Shown: one piece after another, positions 7,026 through 8,977 of the stretch
Position numbering within the stretch: the stretch's first letter is position 1
How the letters are laid out: each line of letters opens with the position of its first letter
NCBI GenBank assembly: GCA_002433075.1
Contig: DJHM01000024.1
Span: 37,072-46,048, forward strand
Reading direction: 5' to 3'
Length of the DNA: 8,977 nt
Source of the DNA: Latescibacteria bacterium UBA6620
Lineage (GTDB): Bacteria; Latescibacterota; UBA2968
Made by a program: the position numbers and the translations under genes
Notes under the pieces: generated by a model
Database searches by the model: none
What the model saw: the letters and a program-made list of their open reading frames with translations, nothing else
Told to the model about the DNA's origin: nothing

Positions 7026-7166
7026 TCAGTCGATGAGGAAGGAGACTGCCTCTTCATATCGAACGGCCAGACCCTGGTCTATGAAGAACCATACGTTGGG
7101 ATATCTCGGAGCCGCCACGGGGAACGTCTGCTTTGGCGGGAGTTTGAAACGCTCTTCGAGCGTCAT
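7026..7166 (-). CDS. Unrecognised 46-residue frame, 5' part of a TGA-interrupted gene
   Basis: Starts at ATG 7166 with MTLEERFKLPPKQ, runs through NVWFFIDQGLAVRYEEAVSFLID and stops at TGA 7028-7026. The composition is that of a normal soluble protein. The same frame continues after the TGA into the 152-residue product downstream with no other stop, so the TGA seems to divide one gene; TGG (Trp) would be a one-base change. Neighbouring genes use TGA as stop, so a genome-wide Trp reassignment is excluded. I see no obvious selenocysteine-insertion hairpin. The ribosome binding site is weak. It starts 125 nt from the divergent ABC ATPase gene. No confident minus-strand promoter is seen in between. 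Confidence 0.5.
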   Translation of the reverse strand: MTLEERFKLPPKQTFPVAAPRYPNVWFFIDQGLAVRYEEAVSFLID

Positions 7167-7205
7167 CGATCTCGTTCTTTCTCGACCTTCATCCCTTTAA
7201 ACCGC

Positions 7206-7234
7206 TTGACAGTGCATTTTCGATTCGATACCAT
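7206..7234 (+). promoter_or_regulatory. Sigma-70-type promoter of the ABC ATPase gene
   Basis: Perfect -35 box TTGACA at 7206-7211, 17-nt spacer, and a -10 box TACCAT at 7229-7234 (4 of 6 consensus bases). Transcription would start near 7241, about 50 nt before the ATG at 7292. This makes the TTG at 7238 an impossible start for this transcript and supports the shorter protein. Confidence 0.6.
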
Positions 7235-7291
7235 AAGTTGCACATTTTGAGAGGCTTGGCAAGTCATACCACGGTCGAAAGGCTGAATCCG

Positions 7292-8059
7292 ATGGCAGAT
7301 GCGACTCCTACGAACACGACAGACCATATCATCGAAATCCGTGAAGTCTGGAAGACTTACCAAATGGGCGATGAGGAAGTTCACGCTTTGCGTGGCGTCA
7401 GTCTGGATGTGATTCGTGGTGAGTATCTTTCGATCATGGGACCGTCGGGAAGCGGGAAGACCACACTCTTCAACATGATCGGCGCGCTAGATAAGCCCAC
7501 CAAGGGTCACGTCCTAGTGAACGGGGCGGACATGGGCTCGTTGAGTCAGGAACAGGTGGCTTACCTTCGCTGCCACAACGTGGGCTACATCTTTCAGTCG
7601 TTCAACCTGATCCCGGTCATGACTGCGCTCGAGAACGTTTCGTTGCCTATGGTCTTCTCCGGGATAGGAAGGAAAGAATACGAGGAGAAAGCGGCGGCCA
7701 AGCTCGACCTGGTGGGTCTTGCGGACCGTCTGCATCATAAACCGTTCGAGCTCTCAGGGGGACAGCAGCAACGTGTGGCCATCGCTCGGGCAATGGCCAA
7801 CGACCCCGGCTTGATCCTGGCTGACGAGCCGACAGGTAACCTTGATCTGAAGACGGGTCAGGACATCATCGAATTGTGCGTCCGACTTCGGGAAGAGTCC
7901 GGCGTCACGATCGTCAGCAATACACACGACCATAAGATGTTGACCGCCTCTGACCGAGTGGTGGATCTGAGAGATGGTCAGGTTGAACGAATCAGGTTGC
8001 GTGATGAGATCGAGATCCAGGAGGGGACGATCGAAGGCATCGAAGGGGTGGAAGTGTAG
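7292..8059 (+). CDS. ABC transporter ATP-binding protein, MacB/LolD type
   Basis: Predicted 255-residue ATPase subunit of a MacB/LolD/FtsE-type ABC transporter, working at the inner face of the cytoplasmic membrane with a partner permease. Motifs in order: Walker A GPSGSGKTT (50-58), Q-loop Gln in YIFQSFN (Q102), signature LSGGQQQ (154-160), Walker B LILADEP with catalytic E179, D-loop GNLD, and H-loop H212 in SNTHD. The N-terminal pattern (short beta strand, then VWKTYQMGDEEVHALRGVS) is typical of the MacB/LolD group, whose members power export of lipoproteins, peptides or drugs rather than import. ATG 7292 has GAAAGG about 10 nt upstream and fits the promoter. The C-terminus carries an acidic Glu/Ile-rich tail (from about 238) beyond the usual end. 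No permease or membrane-fusion gene lies next to it; a terminator follows at once. Confidence 0.93.
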   Translation: MADATPTNTTDHIIEIREVWKTYQMGDEEVHALRGVSLDVIRGEYLSIMGPSGSGKTTLFNMIGALDKPTKGHVLVNGADMGSLSQEQVAYLRCHNVGYIFQSFNLIPVMTALENVSLPMVFSGIGRKEYEEKAAAKLDLVGLADRLHHKPFELSGGQQQRVAIARAMANDPGLILADEPTGNLDLKTGQDIIELCVRLREESGVTIVSNTHDHKMLTASDRVVDLRDGQVERIRLRDEIEIQEGTIEGIEGVEV

Positions 8060-8091
8060 AACCTCCCGGAGCAGCCTTGGCGTGAAATCAT

Positions 8092-8129
8092 AAGGGCCGG
8101 TCAGACGAGAGTCTGACCGGCCCTTTCTT
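8092..8129 (+). terminator. Intrinsic terminator after the ABC ATPase gene
   Basis: Perfect 15-bp arms (AAGGGCCGGTCAGAC and its complement) with loop GAGA, followed by TCTTA. It starts 32 nt after the ATPase stop. Any permease downstream on the same transcript is therefore unlikely. It also lies 18 nt past the end of the convergent helix-turn-helix gene and may stop that transcript too, although the T-tract in that direction is poor. Confidence 0.85.
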
Positions 8130-8143
8130 ATTCGTTCCCCTGT

Positions 8144-8317
8144 CTACTTCTGAGGGTGGAGGAGGTCATAGTAACCATTCTGCTCAAGCCGGTGGATCAT
8201 GTCGCGAATGATCGATCCATCCACTCGGAAGATTTCGGCGATCTGCTCGGGGGTGTTGCCCTGCCGGACGAGTTCGATCAGCCGATCCCTGTCGACGACT
8301 TTCTCTGGAACGGACAT
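8144..8317 (-). CDS. Small helix-turn-helix DNA-binding protein
   Basis: Predicted 57-residue protein. Residues 10-47 read as a compact three-helix helix-turn-helix: RDRLIELVRQG, then NTPEQIAEIFRV, then a recognition-type helix GSIIRDMIHRLEQNG. Little else is present, so it would act as a minimal DNA-binding module, probably as a dimer. The ATG at 8317 has GAGGA 7 nt upstream; a longer form from a TTG at 8389 would start inside the putative promoter and is unlikely. A perfect 17-bp palindrome lies 48 nt upstream, which suggests autoregulation. The exact HTH family was not recognised. It is flanked by terminators on both sides, so it appears to be its own transcription unit. Confidence 0.72.
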   Translation of the reverse strand: MSVPEKVVDRDRLIELVRQGNTPEQIAEIFRVDGSIIRDMIHRLEQNGYYDLLHPQK

Positions 8318-8324
8318 CGTTGAT

Positions 8325-8329
8325 TCCTC
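8325..8329 (-). promoter_or_regulatory. Ribosome binding site deciding the start of the HTH gene
   Basis: GAGGA on the minus strand, 7 nt before the ATG at 8317. It supports the 57-residue form over the longer frame beginning at a TTG at 8389. Confidence 0.6.
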
Positions 8330-8364
8330 GTGGGTTGCGTGGGACGTCAGCGATGTAGGGAAGT

Positions 8365-8381
8365 AAACGTCCTGGACGTTT
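8365..8381. promoter_or_regulatory. Perfect 17-bp palindrome, putative operator of the HTH gene
   Basis: AAACGTCCTGGACGTTT: 8-bp arms around one central base. On the minus strand it lies just downstream of a TTGACG (8384-8389) resembling a -35 box, so it would cover the spacer of a promoter; the matching -10 (TTACTT or TACTTC) is weak. An isolated half-site ACGTCC occurs again at 8342-8347 in the 5' leader. Place and symmetry fit a dimeric repressor site, perhaps for the 57-residue protein itself (inference). Confidence 0.6.
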
Positions 8382-8395
8382 CCCGTCAACCTTCA

Positions 8396-8438
8396 CAAAG
8401 AAAACGGGCCACCGGCGAAGTTGCCGGTGGCCCGTTTT
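8396..8438 (-). terminator. Intrinsic terminator after the GGPGHHP-repeat gene
   Basis: Perfect 16-bp arms (AAAACGGGCCACCGGC and its complement) with loop GAAGTT. Read on the minus strand the stem ends in GTTTTCTTTG, a fair T-tract. It lies 17 nt after the stop of the gene at 8456 and separates that gene from the helix-turn-helix unit. Confidence 0.85.
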
Positions 8439-8455
8439 CGCGAAGACTGAAGCTC

Positions 8456-8977
8456 TTACGGATGGTCGATGAAGCGCACCGTAACGCTGACGCCTGGATC
8501 GCTCTTCGACGGGTCAATCATAATCACGTACTTGCCATCTGGTGCGGGAGCAGCCGACGTGAGATGAAGCGCGTGGAACGCGTTCTTGCCATCAGCTGTG
8601 GTCCAGACGGGTGTTCCACCTTCAACGCCAACACCGAAGAAGATCTTTCCGGGTGTCGCGGCTTCGACATCGAAGGCTGAAGCGTTACGTCCGGCTGGCA
8701 GCGTGATCGAGATGTTCTCCCACCCGGCTGAGTTGCAAACCGTCCGGAAAATCAGGTTACCCTGCTGGCCATTGTGCTCAACCGTGCCCTGTGGCAGAAG
8801 CTCGCTGTTGCGGAGGTCATCAGAGCAAGCCGGAGGAACATTGGGGAACATGCCCGGTTCGACCATGAGGGCGCCGTCGGGCGGCATTCCGTGATCGCCA
8901 TCCGTCGGGTGATGTCCGGGTCCACCTGGGTGATGTCCAGGTCCACCTGGGTGATGGCCGGGTCCACCTGAGGAATG
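8456..8977 (-). CDS. Probable exported beta-rich protein with GGPGHHP repeats, N-terminus outside window
   Basis: C-terminal 173 residues of a gene that enters from the right edge. The visible part starts with a Gly/Pro/His-rich linker containing three GGPGHHP heptads, then TDGDHGMPPDG, and continues as a domain of about 135 residues with alternating hydrophobic strands (GNLIFRTVCN, ISITLPAG, KIFFGVGV, KYVIMIDPS, VSVTVRFIDHP) and two Cys that could form a disulphide (in PPACSDD and TVCNSAG). This resembles a secreted or cell-surface beta-sandwich reached through a flexible linker, but no family was recognised and the signal peptide, if any, is not in view. The His-rich linker could bind metal ions. 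The TAA stop is followed by a strong terminator. Confidence 0.75.
   Translation of the reverse strand, partial: HSSGGPGHHPGGPGHHPGGPGHHPTDGDHGMPPDGALMVEPGMFPNVPPACSDDLRNSELLPQGTVEHNGQQGNLIFRTVCNSAGWENISITLPAGRNASAFDVEAATPGKIFFGVGVEGGTPVWTTADGKNAFHALHLTSAAPAPDGKYVIMIDPSKSDPGVSVTVRFIDHP
8909..8971 (-). repeat. Three 21-bp tandem repeats encoding GGPGHHP
   Basis: Three consecutive 21-bp units (8909-8929, 8930-8950, 8951-8971) that differ by only a few bases and keep the reading frame. Each encodes one GGPGHHP heptapeptide. Such in-frame units can expand or contract by slippage, so the length may vary between strains. More units may lie outside the window, although the last visible residues (HSS) suggest the array ends here. 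Confidence 0.8.

Noticed and set aside
7026..7028. TGA as selenocysteine codon
   Set aside because: No clear SECIS-like hairpin is seen directly downstream, and the context (FLID, stop, LRT) does not resemble a redox motif. It is kept only as a check in the findings.
7238..7291. TTG start giving an 18-residue longer ABC ATPase
   Set aside because: The TTG lies at or before the predicted transcription start, and the extra residues are not typical of the family.
7163..7384. 73-codon minus-strand frame ending just before the gene at 7166
   Set aside because: It runs antisense through the ABC promoter and 5' end, and shows no protein-like pattern. Its last codons only overlap the next start by chance.
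8909..8971. CRISPR-like array
   Set aside because: The 21-bp units are directly tandem without spacers and keep a coding frame, so they are a protein repeat.

Overview
The window looks like a chromosomal stretch from a GC-rich, uncultured-type Gram-negative bacterium. The strongest hint is an expansion of phytanoyl-CoA dioxygenase (PhyH)-like proteins, which as I recall is typical of Poribacteria, Latescibacterota, Planctomycetes and related marine or sponge-associated lineages. No rRNA, tRNA or marker gene is present, so this placement is a guess. TGA is the normal stop for several genes here, so the standard bacterial code applies.

Minus-strand block, 73-7166 (transcribed from right to left). 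It starts with an unrecognised gene at 7166-6495 that is interrupted by an in-frame TGA. Next comes a TIM-barrel sugar epimerase/isomerase of the D-tagatose 3-epimerase type (6461-5637). Six tandem PhyH-family dioxygenase copies follow (called copies 6 to 1 here, from 5573 down to 73). Gaps are short, between a 34-nt overlap and 82 nt, and most starts have a good ribosome binding site, so one operon is likely. Copy 5 (4629-3771) is broken by a frameshift. Copies 2/3 and 5/6 form close pairs, which suggests stepwise tandem duplication. Every copy keeps the distal His and the Arg pair of the Fe(II)/2-oxoglutarate fold, but none has a readable HxD/E motif where the iron-binding carboxylate is expected. 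This is the most interesting feature of the window.

Right part, 7166-8977. A near-consensus promoter drives a MacB/LolD-type ABC ATPase (7292-8059) divergently from the dioxygenase block. It ends at a strong intrinsic terminator and has no permease gene beside it. On the minus strand follow a 57-residue helix-turn-helix protein (8317-8144), with a perfect 17-bp palindrome upstream that looks like its operator, then another terminator. Last is the C-terminal part of a probably exported beta-rich protein with GGPGHHP repeats, which runs off the right edge.

Working model (inference): the left block is a small catabolic or tailoring operon. In it an epimerase supplies or reshapes a polyol or sugar-like substrate, and a family of diverging mononuclear iron oxygenases (or oxygenase-like enzymes with altered chemistry) acts on it. 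The right-hand genes look like independent transcription units.
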